13,874 bases of DNA from JBDREF01 sp043820045 (GTDB lineage: Bacteria > Planctomycetota > Phycisphaerae > Sedimentisphaerales > Anaerobacaceae), in NCBI GenBank assembly GCA_043820045.1, contig JBDREF010000072.1, positions 1 through 13,874 on the forward strand, read 5' to 3'. The notes under the pieces were generated by a model that worked only from the letters and a program-made list of their open reading frames with translations, did no database searches and was not told where the DNA came from. This document shows, in pieces, positions 1 through 5,995 of this stretch. A program made the position numbers and the translations under genes. Position 1 is the stretch's first letter, and each line of letters begins with the position of its first letter.

Positions 1-475
1 AGATGCCGCCAAGCCCTCGAAAGCCGGTTCCGCGAGCCAGCCTTTGCAGGATCGTCTCGGCGTTGTCGTTCTTTTGGTGCGCCGTCGCTATTCGGCCGTA
101 GTTGCCCGCCTTTGCGATCTCGATCAGGGCCTCCATCCGCAACTGGCGAGCGGCGGTTTCTATCGATAGCTTGTTGCGGCGGGCGTATCCGCGCACGTCC
201 AGCCGCTTTGTCTTGACGGCTAAATTCAACGCGGCCGCCTGGTCAATAACGAACTGCTCATCGGCATCAGCCTCGGCGCCTCTCAACTGATGGTTCACAT
301 GGGCACAGAGAAGCTCCGCCTTCACGACGCCATCGGCGACCAGCGCCTGCATCACGTACAAAAGAGCCGTCGAATCCGCCCCGCCGGAAACGGCCAGCAC
401 CACTTTGCCCGAAGAGCCCGCAAGCCCGCCTGCCTGTATGAAATCGGCTACTTTTCTCTCGAATTCCGACAACAT
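1..475 (-). CDS. tilS: tRNA(Ile)-lysidine synthetase TilS, partial (C-terminal part beyond the left edge)
   Basis: TilS uses ATP to attach lysine to C34 of the CAU-anticodon tRNA-Ile, converting it from methionine to isoleucine identity. It is a cytoplasmic enzyme and normally essential. Reading the minus strand from the ATG at 475-473 gives 158 uninterrupted residues up to the window edge. The PP-loop ATP-binding motif SGGADS follows a KVVLAV strand near residue 34. After it come HVNHQLRGAEAD, ETAARQLR and ATAHQKNDNAETIL, then RGTGFRGLGGI at the edge; this is the TilS order of motifs. E. coli TilS is about 430 residues, so roughly the N-terminal third is visible. The start was chosen because no ATG, GTG or TTG lies in frame just upstream; a nearby ATG at 492-490 is out of frame. 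The ribosome-binding site (GCAGAG) is weak. The gene begins only 17 bases after the U-tract of a terminator that closes the upstream gene, so it probably relies on readthrough or on a promoter inside that hairpin region. Confidence 0.93.
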   Translation of the reverse strand, partial: MLSEFERKVADFIQAGGLAGSSGKVVLAVSGGADSTALLYVMQALVADGVVKAELLCAHVNHQLRGAEADADEQFVIDQAAALNLAVKTKRLDVRGYARRNKLSIETAARQLRMEALIEIAKAGNYGRIATAHQKNDNAETILQRLARGTGFRGLGGI

Positions 476-492
476 CTCTGCGCTGCCTGCAT

Positions 493-525
493 AAAAAAAA
501 CGGGCCTGATACTCAGCCAGGCCCG
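493..525 (-). terminator. Rho-independent terminator after the TPR lipoprotein gene
   Basis: On the minus strand CGGGCCTG (525-518) pairs perfectly with CAGGCCCG (508-501) around a 9-base loop. The 8-bp GC-rich stem is followed directly by eight Ts (500-493). This is a textbook intrinsic terminator, placed about 50 bases after the stop of the TPR lipoprotein gene and just before tilS. Confidence 0.9.
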
Positions 526-574
526 CGATTCAACTATAAATAACTTAAAGCTAAAGCTTCTGTCAAAGCCAGCC

Positions 575-1363
575 TTAGTTCTGCGCTGTCTTCTGCAACT
601 CGTTTATGCGTCTCTCGGCAAACTCTTTCCACTCTCTATACTTTTCGAACCTGCCCTCTGTCTGGACGGCCTCCTGATAGAGCTTCAGCGCTTCGGCGTT
701 GCGGTGAAGGTTCTTGTCCAAGACGCGTCCCGCTCTGAACCTCGCGGGATAAATCGTATCGGGATCCCACTGGTAGGCCCTCTGGTAGTACGTAAGTGCT
801 ATCGTGTAGTCCTTGAAATCCTCGTATATCACGCCGGCATAGTACGCGGCATCGTCGATTTTGTCGCTGGAAGGATACTTGGTTACCAGCTCGTCGTATT
901 TCGCCACAGCCAGACGCAGCAAGTTCTCATCCCTGAAAGGCGGCAGCGGACCCGCTCGCTTTTCGAGGTCCTGGGCGGCGTAAAAGAGGTCGTCGGCCTG
1001 GGGGATCGAAGCGGTCGGTTTCAGATTCGCCCCGGCCATCTCGGTCCCGACAAAATACCTGTATTTCGGCATGGAATCCAGTGAGGCCAATTCCTTCTGG
1101 GCCCACTGGAGTTTCATATTGTTGCCGACCTTCATGTAGTATCCGGCAAGTAATTCAAGGCCCTTACGATATGCCTGGCGGCTGGTCGCCATCTCTTCGA
1201 CCATGTCGGCTTCGCTCGCATTGCTGCTGATTATGCTCAGAGGCGCGGTTCTTTGTCCCGGACTCCGCGCCACCATCATCCCTCTGCCCGAATCGGGACC
1301 CTGACAACCAACCAACACATTCAATAAGACTATGAGTACGCAGGTACCGACTATCCTTGCCAT
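575..1363 (-). CDS. TPR-repeat lipoprotein, function unknown
   Basis: This is a 262-residue predicted lipoprotein. The N-terminus has a basic residue, a hydrophobic stretch (residues 4-18) and a lipobox LVGC with the lipidated Cys at 20. A low-complexity stretch follows. From about residue 144 to 250 there are TPR-like helical hairpins: AVAKYDELVTKYPSSDKIDDA, then AAYYAGVIYEDFKDYTIALTYY with its DP turn, then AEALKLYQEAV. The repeats resemble those of BamD/YbgF-type envelope proteins, but the protein is not clearly either. TPRs are protein-binding scaffolds, so an envelope assembly or scaffold role is an inference. The ATG start is supported by a strong Shine-Dalgarno sequence, AAGGAGG, six bases upstream on the minus strand. 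A terminator lies about 50 bases after the stop, and the gene appears to form a single-gene unit. Confidence 0.8.
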   Translation of the reverse strand: MARIVGTCVLIVLLNVLVGCQGPDSGRGMMVARSPGQRTAPLSIISSNASEADMVEEMATSRQAYRKGLELLAGYYMKVGNNMKLQWAQKELASLDSMPKYRYFVGTEMAGANLKPTASIPQADDLFYAAQDLEKRAGPLPPFRDENLLRLAVAKYDELVTKYPSSDKIDDAAYYAGVIYEDFKDYTIALTYYQRAYQWDPDTIYPARFRAGRVLDKNLHRNAEALKLYQEAVQTEGRFEKYREWKEFAERRINELQKTAQN

Positions 1364-1412
1364 AATGGCCTCCTTTCTATCTCGAATAGAACCAATGCCA
1401 ACAATCAGCTAT

Positions 1413-1460
1413 CAATTAGCAGTTAAAAGCGTACCTGTCAAGCACAAAGAGCAAAAAAAA
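1413..1460 (-). promoter_or_regulatory. Candidate sigma-70 promoter with UP-like A/T tract for the TPR lipoprotein gene
   Basis: On the minus strand a perfect -35 hexamer TTGACA (1441-1436) lies about 75 bases upstream of the lipoprotein start. A run of eight Ts (1460-1453) sits just upstream of it, where an UP element would lie. The -10 box is poor: TAATTG at 17-base spacing, or GCTAAT at 15-base spacing preceded by CT. The -35 and A/T tract make a promoter plausible, but the -10 is uncertain. Confidence 0.4.
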
Positions 1461-1549
1461 TCTTCGCTACCGGCGCCTGCCGGAGATTCTAACTTCAACC
1501 GCCGTCAATCGCTACAGTTTTCTCGATTAGATAATGGAGGACACACGCC

Positions 1550-1705
1550 ATGTCCGGTAATCTGCGTTCAGGCACTACCCTGCCCGATACGCCGGCTCGA
1601 ACCGTCACAGACTCGCTCAGCCGGGCCCCACGGACGCGGGCTAATAGTGTCAAAACACGGGTTTTCCCCCTTAAGAAGTGCGGAAAAGGCCGTAAAAAGG
1701 ATTGA
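1550..1705 (+). CDS. Candidate small basic protein (51 codons with ATG, 50-51 residues), unknown
   Basis: An ATG at 1550 opens a 51-codon frame that stops at TGA 1703-1705. A GGAGG Shine-Dalgarno sequence (1536-1540) lies 9 bases upstream, ideal spacing in a region where other start signals are weak. The product is basic and polar: it starts MSGNLRSGTTLPDT, contains SRAPRTRANSVKTR, and ends KKCGKGRKKD. It has no membrane segment or recognisable domain. The stop codon lies inside the -35 element of the next promoter. It could be a real small protein, perhaps nucleic-acid binding from its charge, or a chance frame. No convincing promoter was found upstream (GATAAT at 1530-1535 has no -35 and would start transcription after the ribosome-binding site). 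I do not recognise a family. Confidence 0.3.
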   Translation: MSGNLRSGTTLPDTPARTVTDSLSRAPRTRANSVKTRVFPLKKCGKGRKKD

Positions 1706-1730
1706 CTTAGGTTACAATTTTAGGTATAAT
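1702..1730 (+). promoter_or_regulatory. Near-consensus sigma-70 promoter for the DUF1573 lipoprotein gene
   Basis: TTGACT (1702-1707) and a perfect TATAAT (1725-1730) are separated by exactly 17 bases. Transcription should begin near 1737, giving a leader of about 130 bases before the ATG at 1870. This is among the best promoter matches in the window and suggests strong, housekeeping-sigma expression. Confidence 0.8.
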
Positions 1731-1737
1731 ACTATCT

Positions 1738-1869
1738 ATGTAATCCGGCGATAACGACCGTGAGGAGGTCACCGAAAAAATCGCCTTTTAGAGATGCCGA
1801 TTCGCCAAACTGAATTCCTTGGGAATTGGCTGACAGTTTCCTACCCAACACTATTTTGGAATTGAGAAT
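1738..1869 (+). promoter_or_regulatory. Structured 5' leader with an isolated strong SD, a hairpin and a 23-codon upstream ORF
   Basis: Three items lie in this leader. GAGGAGGTCACC (1762-1773) is a strong anti-16S match with no ATG, GTG or TTG at usable spacing. A 23-codon ORF runs from ATG 1794 to TGA 1863-1865, ending four bases before the DUF1573 gene start. A hairpin of AATTCC (1813-1818) with GGAATT (1822-1827), extended by GCC/GGC, sits inside that ORF. The main gene has only a weak GGA ribosome site. Together these could be a standby ribosome site with a translated leader, but the upstream ORF lacks its own ribosome-binding site, so this is speculative. Confidence 0.25.
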
Positions 1870-3075
1870 ATGAAACCGAAACGGTTAATCCTGACTATTC
1901 TTATTGTCGGTTGCGGCCTGCTCCTGGCGGCCGGCTGTGAAGAAGAGACCGCTAAGCCGCCGCAGCAACTCAGTCCCGAGTGGTTCAAGCAGTTCGACCA
2001 TCTCCAGCAACCCGCCTCCGGGCAGTCGGCAATCGCCGGCACCGACAGCAGAGGCGCGCCAAAAATCGCCTTCGAAACGGTTGTCCATGATTTCGGCGAC
2101 GTCGGCCCGACGACGAACAGCCTCTGTGAGTTTCGATTCACGAACGCAGGAACCGGAATCCTCAGAATAGAAGACGTCGTCAAGACCTGCGGCTGTACAC
2201 CTTTCCAACTGGAAAAGAAGGACTATGCTCCGGGTGAGAGCGGAACTCTGAAAGTCCAGTATTACTCGGACAACCAGGTCGGCCCGGTGACAAAGAATCT
2301 CATCGTGCGCACCAACGACAGTACACAGCCTCAGATCGAGCTGGTTATAAGGGCACAGATCATAACGAAGGTCGATTTAGAACCCAAGGCTCTGAGTCTT
2401 ATGCTCAAGGGGGAAAATGCCGGCTGTCCGAAGATTACTCTTTCAAGCGTGGACAACCAGCCTTTCTCGATAACGTATTTCAGGTCAACCGCCAACTGCG
2501 TCACCGCCGGCTTCGATCCTTCGGCGGTGGCAAACAGTTTTGTTCTTGAGCCGCAGGTTGACATGGCAAAGCTGGCCAAAACCATGAACGGCAACATCGA
2601 AATCGGACTGACTCATCCGGAATGCAAAACAGTCACCCTCAGCCTCAGCACCCTGCCGAGATTCAGGATCACCCCCGGGGCTATTAGTATTCGCGGAGCT
2701 GCACCGAACGTGCCTGTCGTAAGGAAGGTTGCGATAGCCAACAACTACAACGAAGATTTCGAACTCGAATCGACGTGGTCAAAAGGAGGCGCCGTAAAGG
2801 TGCTGAGCAACACAAAGACACAGGATGGTTATGAGCTTGAACTGCAAATAACGCCGCCGGCTACGGACAAAAGAGGGGTCATGACGGAAACATTATTTGT
2901 CAGAACAAAGGGCGGCGATCAAGTGTCAATACCACTTACCGCCTTCTATACGGGAGTGCGTGCTCCATCCGCAGCGGCCGTGCCGGCCGAAGATCCGGAG
3001 AAGTGCAAAACCTGCGGGCCCAAGATTATAGACCCTACGACAGGAACGCTTACAACACACATTGCCCAGGAATAA
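1870..3075 (+). CDS. DUF1573-domain lipoprotein
   Basis: This is a 401-residue predicted lipoprotein. The signal peptide is KPKR followed by a hydrophobic core, with lipobox LAAGC and the lipidated Cys at 23. Residues about 65-164 form a DUF1573 domain, an Ig-like/ASH-type beta fold. They show the hallmark HDFGDV motif (residues 73-78), an FTNAG turn, and the TCGC motif (106-109), followed by APGESGTLKVQY and a conserved IVRTND strand. The rest, up to about 365, looks like further beta-sandwich repeats, including a second FVRTKGG strand. The tail carries CKTC, a possible metal or disulfide site. DUF1573 proteins are common, mostly uncharacterised envelope proteins in Planctomycetota and Bacteroidota. 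The gene is driven by the promoter at 1702-1730 and is convergent with the 661-residue membrane protein gene 76 bases downstream. No clear terminator with a U-tract was found between them. Confidence 0.85.
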   Translation: MKPKRLILTILIVGCGLLLAAGCEEETAKPPQQLSPEWFKQFDHLQQPASGQSAIAGTDSRGAPKIAFETVVHDFGDVGPTTNSLCEFRFTNAGTGILRIEDVVKTCGCTPFQLEKKDYAPGESGTLKVQYYSDNQVGPVTKNLIVRTNDSTQPQIELVIRAQIITKVDLEPKALSLMLKGENAGCPKITLSSVDNQPFSITYFRSTANCVTAGFDPSAVANSFVLEPQVDMAKLAKTMNGNIEIGLTHPECKTVTLSLSTLPRFRITPGAISIRGAAPNVPVVRKVAIANNYNEDFELESTWSKGGAVKVLSNTKTQDGYELELQITPPATDKRGVMTETLFVRTKGGDQVSIPLTAFYTGVRAPSAAAVPAEDPEKCKTCGPKIIDPTTGTLTTHIAQE

Positions 3076-3151
3076 AACGGCGGTTCCAAGCAGGCTTGAA
3101 CTTCGGCGTGCACCATCGCGCGCGCTCGGCGACAAGCGCGAAGACGCCCGG

Positions 3152-5137
3152 TTACGGGGCGATTGTGAATGCGAACCGCTCGTTGCCGAGGCATTCGATT
3201 TTGCAGTGCGCGGATTTGTTGTCGCCGGAAAAATCCTGGAGCGAAGACTCGGAGACCCAAACGCCGTCCGGCCTGAGGTTTCCGTCGGTTTCGTTCACAC
3301 TTGAGCTTCCCCTGCGTTTCTGGACCGTCAGCAATTGATAAGGAGCAGAGGAAGACTGTTCCCGCGAATTGATAACACGCAGGGCAAGAGTCTGCAATTC
3401 TCCGCTATCGATGCGTCGGTAGAACAGGACCGGCTCGTTGAGACCCCTTTCAATTTCAAGCGGTTCTGCGATTTTTTCGGCGTTTGTGAAACCGACCTCA
3501 AGTAGTATTTCTTCGGCCAGGGGAACTTCGATCAGGCCCTCGTTGCCCAGTTTTTTGGCCAGGTTCCTGATCTCCTGCGTCCTGGCATTTTGACTTTTCT
3601 CCGCACGTTCCATGGCGCGGGCGTGCAAGAGAGCATCGCGTCCCTTTTCCATTTCGCCGCCGTCGGCCCAGAAGTTGGCAAGTACAAGATACCCGCTAAG
3701 TGTACAGACGGGACTGCGTTCGATAATGGACTTCAATCGCTCGCGCTGCTCCGGCGCGCGTAAGTATTTCTCGAATACCAAAAGCGTTTCAAATTGCACT
3801 TCGCTGTCCAACAAATCGCCCATTGCCTTTCGCATCTGCTCGCCGCTCAGGTAGGATTCGTAATGGACAACCATGGGCGTCCCGGAAACCGGAGTGTCCG
3901 ATTTGCTCCACACCATGGCCGTAGTTTGAGGATCGCGCGACCGCGGGTGGTAAACATAAATGTGTTCATTTTCCTTTCGCATGCGCAGGGAGTCTTTATC
4001 GAGCCCTTCTTCCGTCCATCCCAGCGTTTTCAATTCATCCCGATAGGCCCTCAGCGCCTCGTCGGCCTCGCGACCTTCCACAAGCCGCCAGACTGTGTGA
4101 TTGTTCGCCAACAATCCGCTGCCCGATATGATCTGTTCGACCGAACCTGCTTTAAGGAAGGGCAGCTCCGGAGGCTCGTGATACGTTCCATTGAACGTCT
4201 CAGGCGTTGCGGGCAGCCGGCCATGCTTGTCCAGCAGGTTCTCAAGCTGTTTGCTGATCGACTTTGCCATCTCGCCGGCAATATTATTCGCTTCGAGCTT
4301 GTACCTGGCCCGCCGACTTTCCACCCCCACCATTCTACTCTCGTGGTCGAGCTGACTTTCAATATTGAACTGGACGACCGGCGGCGTGTCCGCGCCAACC
4401 GAATGAGACGGACCGCCCAGAATTGAAGTGGACGCCTGCCATTTTATTGTTGCCCGGACATGACGGCTGCGAAGCAGAATTCTTTCGCTGAACTTGGGCA
4501 TGTCTATGGTGACAAAGACATCGGGCAGCAGCCCGCCCGGTTCGGGTTTGGTCCCGACCGGGTAATACGTGACCTTGTCCACATAAGGCAACTTGACCAG
4601 AGACTTCTGAAACTCACGCGTCGCACGGTCGAGCAATCGATGAGAGTTTTGACAAATGAGCATTATGTTGCACACGCTCACTCTCCCACCGCCGCCGGCC
4701 GCGGTCGAACTGAGGGTCTGAACATTGTTCTTCGCCCGGATTATCCCGGCATGCGCCTCCAAACCATGGAATGATCCGCTCGGCTCGTTCGGCTCTTTGG
4801 GGCAGGACTCGCTCAGCAGTACTACCGGCCCGGCGTCGTAGCCGCCCGCGGGCAACTCGAAAAGAACCAGCACTACGGCGATACACCCAATGGCAACCAC
4901 GGAGGCAAAGCTTATCGACGGCCCCTGCTCCTGGCCCTTTGCAGGTCGAAGCAAAAAGCCGAACGCAAGATACAGAAGCGTAAGCAGCGGGTTGAAGAAA
5001 ACAAATGTCAACAGCCAGAGGACTTTCGTGCCCCATCCCCGGCCAAGTATGGGATAGAACTGCCGCCGGAGCAGACAATTGACCAGCAGTACCGACCAGA
5101 CAATCAAATAGACTATGTTAAGAACTTGCCAAAGCAT
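3152..5137 (-). CDS. Large membrane-anchored protein of unknown function
   Basis: This 661-residue protein matches no family I recognise. Three hydrophobic helices open it: residues about 3-22, 38-63 and 76-94. The loop LLRRQFYPILGRGWG lies between the first two. A long soluble region follows, probably outside the cytoplasm. Residues about 150-320 alternate strands and helices. A helical stretch at about 430-550 (EKYLRAPEQRERLKSIIE, then GEMEKGRDALLHARAMERAEKS) resembles TPR-like or degenerate helical repeats. A beta-rich C-terminal part ends in NERFAFTIAP. The ATG at 5137 follows AAGAGGTGAA eight bases upstream, a good ribosome site. The gene is divergent from the GntR/ABC operon across a 426-base control region, so the two may be co-regulated and functionally linked. 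The divergent arrangement is what is seen; the link is inference. Confidence 0.7.
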   Translation of the reverse strand: MLWQVLNIVYLIVWSVLLVNCLLRRQFYPILGRGWGTKVLWLLTFVFFNPLLTLLYLAFGFLLRPAKGQEQGPSISFASVVAIGCIAVVLVLFELPAGGYDAGPVVLLSESCPKEPNEPSGSFHGLEAHAGIIRAKNNVQTLSSTAAGGGGRVSVCNIMLICQNSHRLLDRATREFQKSLVKLPYVDKVTYYPVGTKPEPGGLLPDVFVTIDMPKFSERILLRSRHVRATIKWQASTSILGGPSHSVGADTPPVVQFNIESQLDHESRMVGVESRRARYKLEANNIAGEMAKSISKQLENLLDKHGRLPATPETFNGTYHEPPELPFLKAGSVEQIISGSGLLANNHTVWRLVEGREADEALRAYRDELKTLGWTEEGLDKDSLRMRKENEHIYVYHPRSRDPQTTAMVWSKSDTPVSGTPMVVHYESYLSGEQMRKAMGDLLDSEVQFETLLVFEKYLRAPEQRERLKSIIERSPVCTLSGYLVLANFWADGGEMEKGRDALLHARAMERAEKSQNARTQEIRNLAKKLGNEGLIEVPLAEEILLEVGFTNAEKIAEPLEIERGLNEPVLFYRRIDSGELQTLALRVINSREQSSSAPYQLLTVQKRRGSSSVNETDGNLRPDGVWVSESSLQDFSGDNKSAHCKIECLGNERFAFTIAP

Positions 5138-5234
5138 TAAAGTTCACCTCTTAAGCCACCGCATCCCAGAGGCCCGCCTGCGGGCTGCTCGTGCAATCGG
5201 ACACACAGCTTCCGGCACGCTATTGCTGCGCTCG

Positions 5235-5263
5235 ACAATAGCCGACACCGACCCCACTGTCAT
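5235..5263 (-). promoter_or_regulatory. Candidate promoter for the 661-residue membrane protein gene
   Basis: On the minus strand ATGACA (5263-5258, one mismatch to the -35 consensus) and TATTGT (5240-5235, two mismatches to the -10) are spaced by exactly 17 bases. Transcription would begin near 5228, giving a leader of about 90 bases. That leader carries a GC hairpin, GCCCG/CGGGC (5172-5185), upstream of the ribosome site. Confidence 0.4.
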
Positions 5264-5348
5264 ATCCTTGCGGGCCGGATACTGAAAGTATCGGGATTGC
5301 AGCACACCGAGTTGCGAAAATTTCGATGCGAGACCGGAAAAAAACAGA

Positions 5349-5378
5349 TTTTTCCCCGCCGGAATCCGGCCGGAAAAA
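5349..5378. repeat. Large inverted repeat in the divergent control region
   Basis: TTTTTCC (5349-5355) pairs with GGAAAAA (5372-5378), and inside it GCCGG (5358-5362) pairs with CCGGC (5366-5370) around an AAT loop. Only CC opposite C is unpaired, giving about 12 base pairs. It is not an intrinsic terminator in either direction, because each strand reads Ts first and As last. A protein-binding site or a structured DNA element is more likely. Confidence 0.6.
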
Positions 5379-5455
5379 CCTGCCCCCGACCCCATAAATC
5401 ATTGAATACAAAACACTTAACTGCTTAGTGCCGTAAGAATTCCCCTCTTTTGGGC

Positions 5456-5508
5456 AAAAAACAGCCAATTTTTCGCAATTTTTTCTGCAAAAATCCTTGA
5501 CGGAAAAA
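5456..5508. promoter_or_regulatory. Phased A/T tracts (bent DNA / UP-like element) upstream of the GntR promoter
   Basis: Runs of five or six As or Ts occur at 5456-5461, 5469-5473, 5479-5484, 5489-5493 and 5504-5508. The second to fourth are centred 9.5 to 10.5 bases apart, close to one helical turn. Such phasing typically bends DNA and can raise promoter activity. It ends at the -35 box of the GntR promoter. Confidence 0.5.
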
Positions 5509-5525
5509 TCGGCCCGCACTATACT
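5497..5525 (+). promoter_or_regulatory. Sigma-70 promoter of the gntR-ABC operon
   Basis: TTGACG (5497-5502) and TATACT (5520-5525) are separated by exactly 17 bases, each with one mismatch to consensus. The expected start of transcription is near 5532, so the leader to the ATG at 5564 is only about 32 bases. Confidence 0.8.
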
Positions 5526-5550
5526 TGTAATAGTTAGCATAGTACAAGTA
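5522..5550. promoter_or_regulatory. Probable operator of the GntR/YtrA regulator
   Basis: TACTTGTA (5522-5529) and TACAAGTA (5543-5550) are a perfect 8+8 inverted repeat separated by 13 bases. The left arm overlaps the -10 box and the dyad centre lies just after the likely transcription start. A dimeric GntR repressor bound here would block RNA polymerase. The regulator gene begins 13 bases downstream, the usual arrangement for autoregulation. Confidence 0.7.
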
Positions 5551-5563
5551 CTGAGGTTGACCC

Positions 5564-5995
5564 ATGCAGATACAAATAGACAACGCTTCGGGCAGGCCCG
5601 TCTATCAGCAGATTATAGACCAGGTCAAGCGCGATATTGCGCTGGGCAGGCTCGTCAAAGAGGAGAAGCTCTCGACCGTGCGCGAACTGGCGGTACATCT
5701 CGCCATCAATCCCAACACGATCGCCAAGGCCTATCGCCAGTTGGAGCAGGAAGGGATTATCGTGACCAGGCCCGGCGCGGGCGCTTTCGTCGCAAATCTC
5801 GACAGCAATTTGAGCAGAGCCGTCAAAAAGAAAATCGTCTGCGACGAGCTTGAGCGAATCGCGGTCGAGGCCTTTCACATGCAGATCGACTCGCAAACAC
5901 TTGCGGAGTGGTTCAGAAACGCAGTTGATAAATTCAACCTGCATGAGAGGAAACCATCGTCAGAAGTCCCCAAGGGAGGACAATCGAATGAGTGA
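5564..5995 (+). CDS. GntR-family transcriptional regulator, YtrA subfamily
   Basis: This is a 143-residue DNA-binding regulator. The N-terminal winged helix-turn-helix covers residues about 8-78: PVYQQIIDQVKRDIALGRL, then LSTVRELAVHLAINPNTIAKAYRQLEQEGII, with a wing ending TRPGAGAFV. Instead of a large ligand domain there is a short C-terminal helical tail of about 65 residues, which defines the YtrA subfamily. YtrA regulators typically repress an adjacent ABC-transporter operon and themselves. A GAGGT ribosome site lies 7 bases before the ATG. The stop overlaps the ABC ATPase start by 8 bases (ATGAGTGA), so the two are translationally coupled. An 8+8 palindrome over the promoter is its probable operator. 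The inducer cannot be inferred. Confidence 0.9.
   Translation: MQIQIDNASGRPVYQQIIDQVKRDIALGRLVKEEKLSTVRELAVHLAINPNTIAKAYRQLEQEGIIVTRPGAGAFVANLDSNLSRAVKKKIVCDELERIAVEAFHMQIDSQTLAEWFRNAVDKFNLHERKPSSEVPKGGQSNE

Noticed and set aside
290..1084. Long plus-strand open frame of 264 codons
   Set aside because: It covers tilS and the TPR lipoprotein gene on the opposite strand, has no ribosome site and reads as a Cys/Leu/Arg-rich shadow without domain logic.
1453..1485. Possible minus-strand terminator (CCGGC/GCCGG stem and T8)
   Set aside because: The 5-bp stem is separated from the T run by about ten bases and no minus-strand gene ends upstream; the T run fits better as an UP-like tract.
1590..1640. 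Possible tRNA-like T-arm (GGTTCGAGCC on the minus strand)
   Set aside because: No acceptor, D or anticodon stems could be built around it.
3084..3100. Small hairpin between the convergent DUF1573 and 661-residue genes
   Set aside because: A six-pair stem with one bulge and no U-tract on either strand is too weak to call a terminator.
5850..5987. N-terminal extension of the ABC ATPase frame
   Set aside because: It overlaps the GntR gene, has no ribosome site, and the normal ATPase start is at 5988 with a good Shine-Dalgarno.
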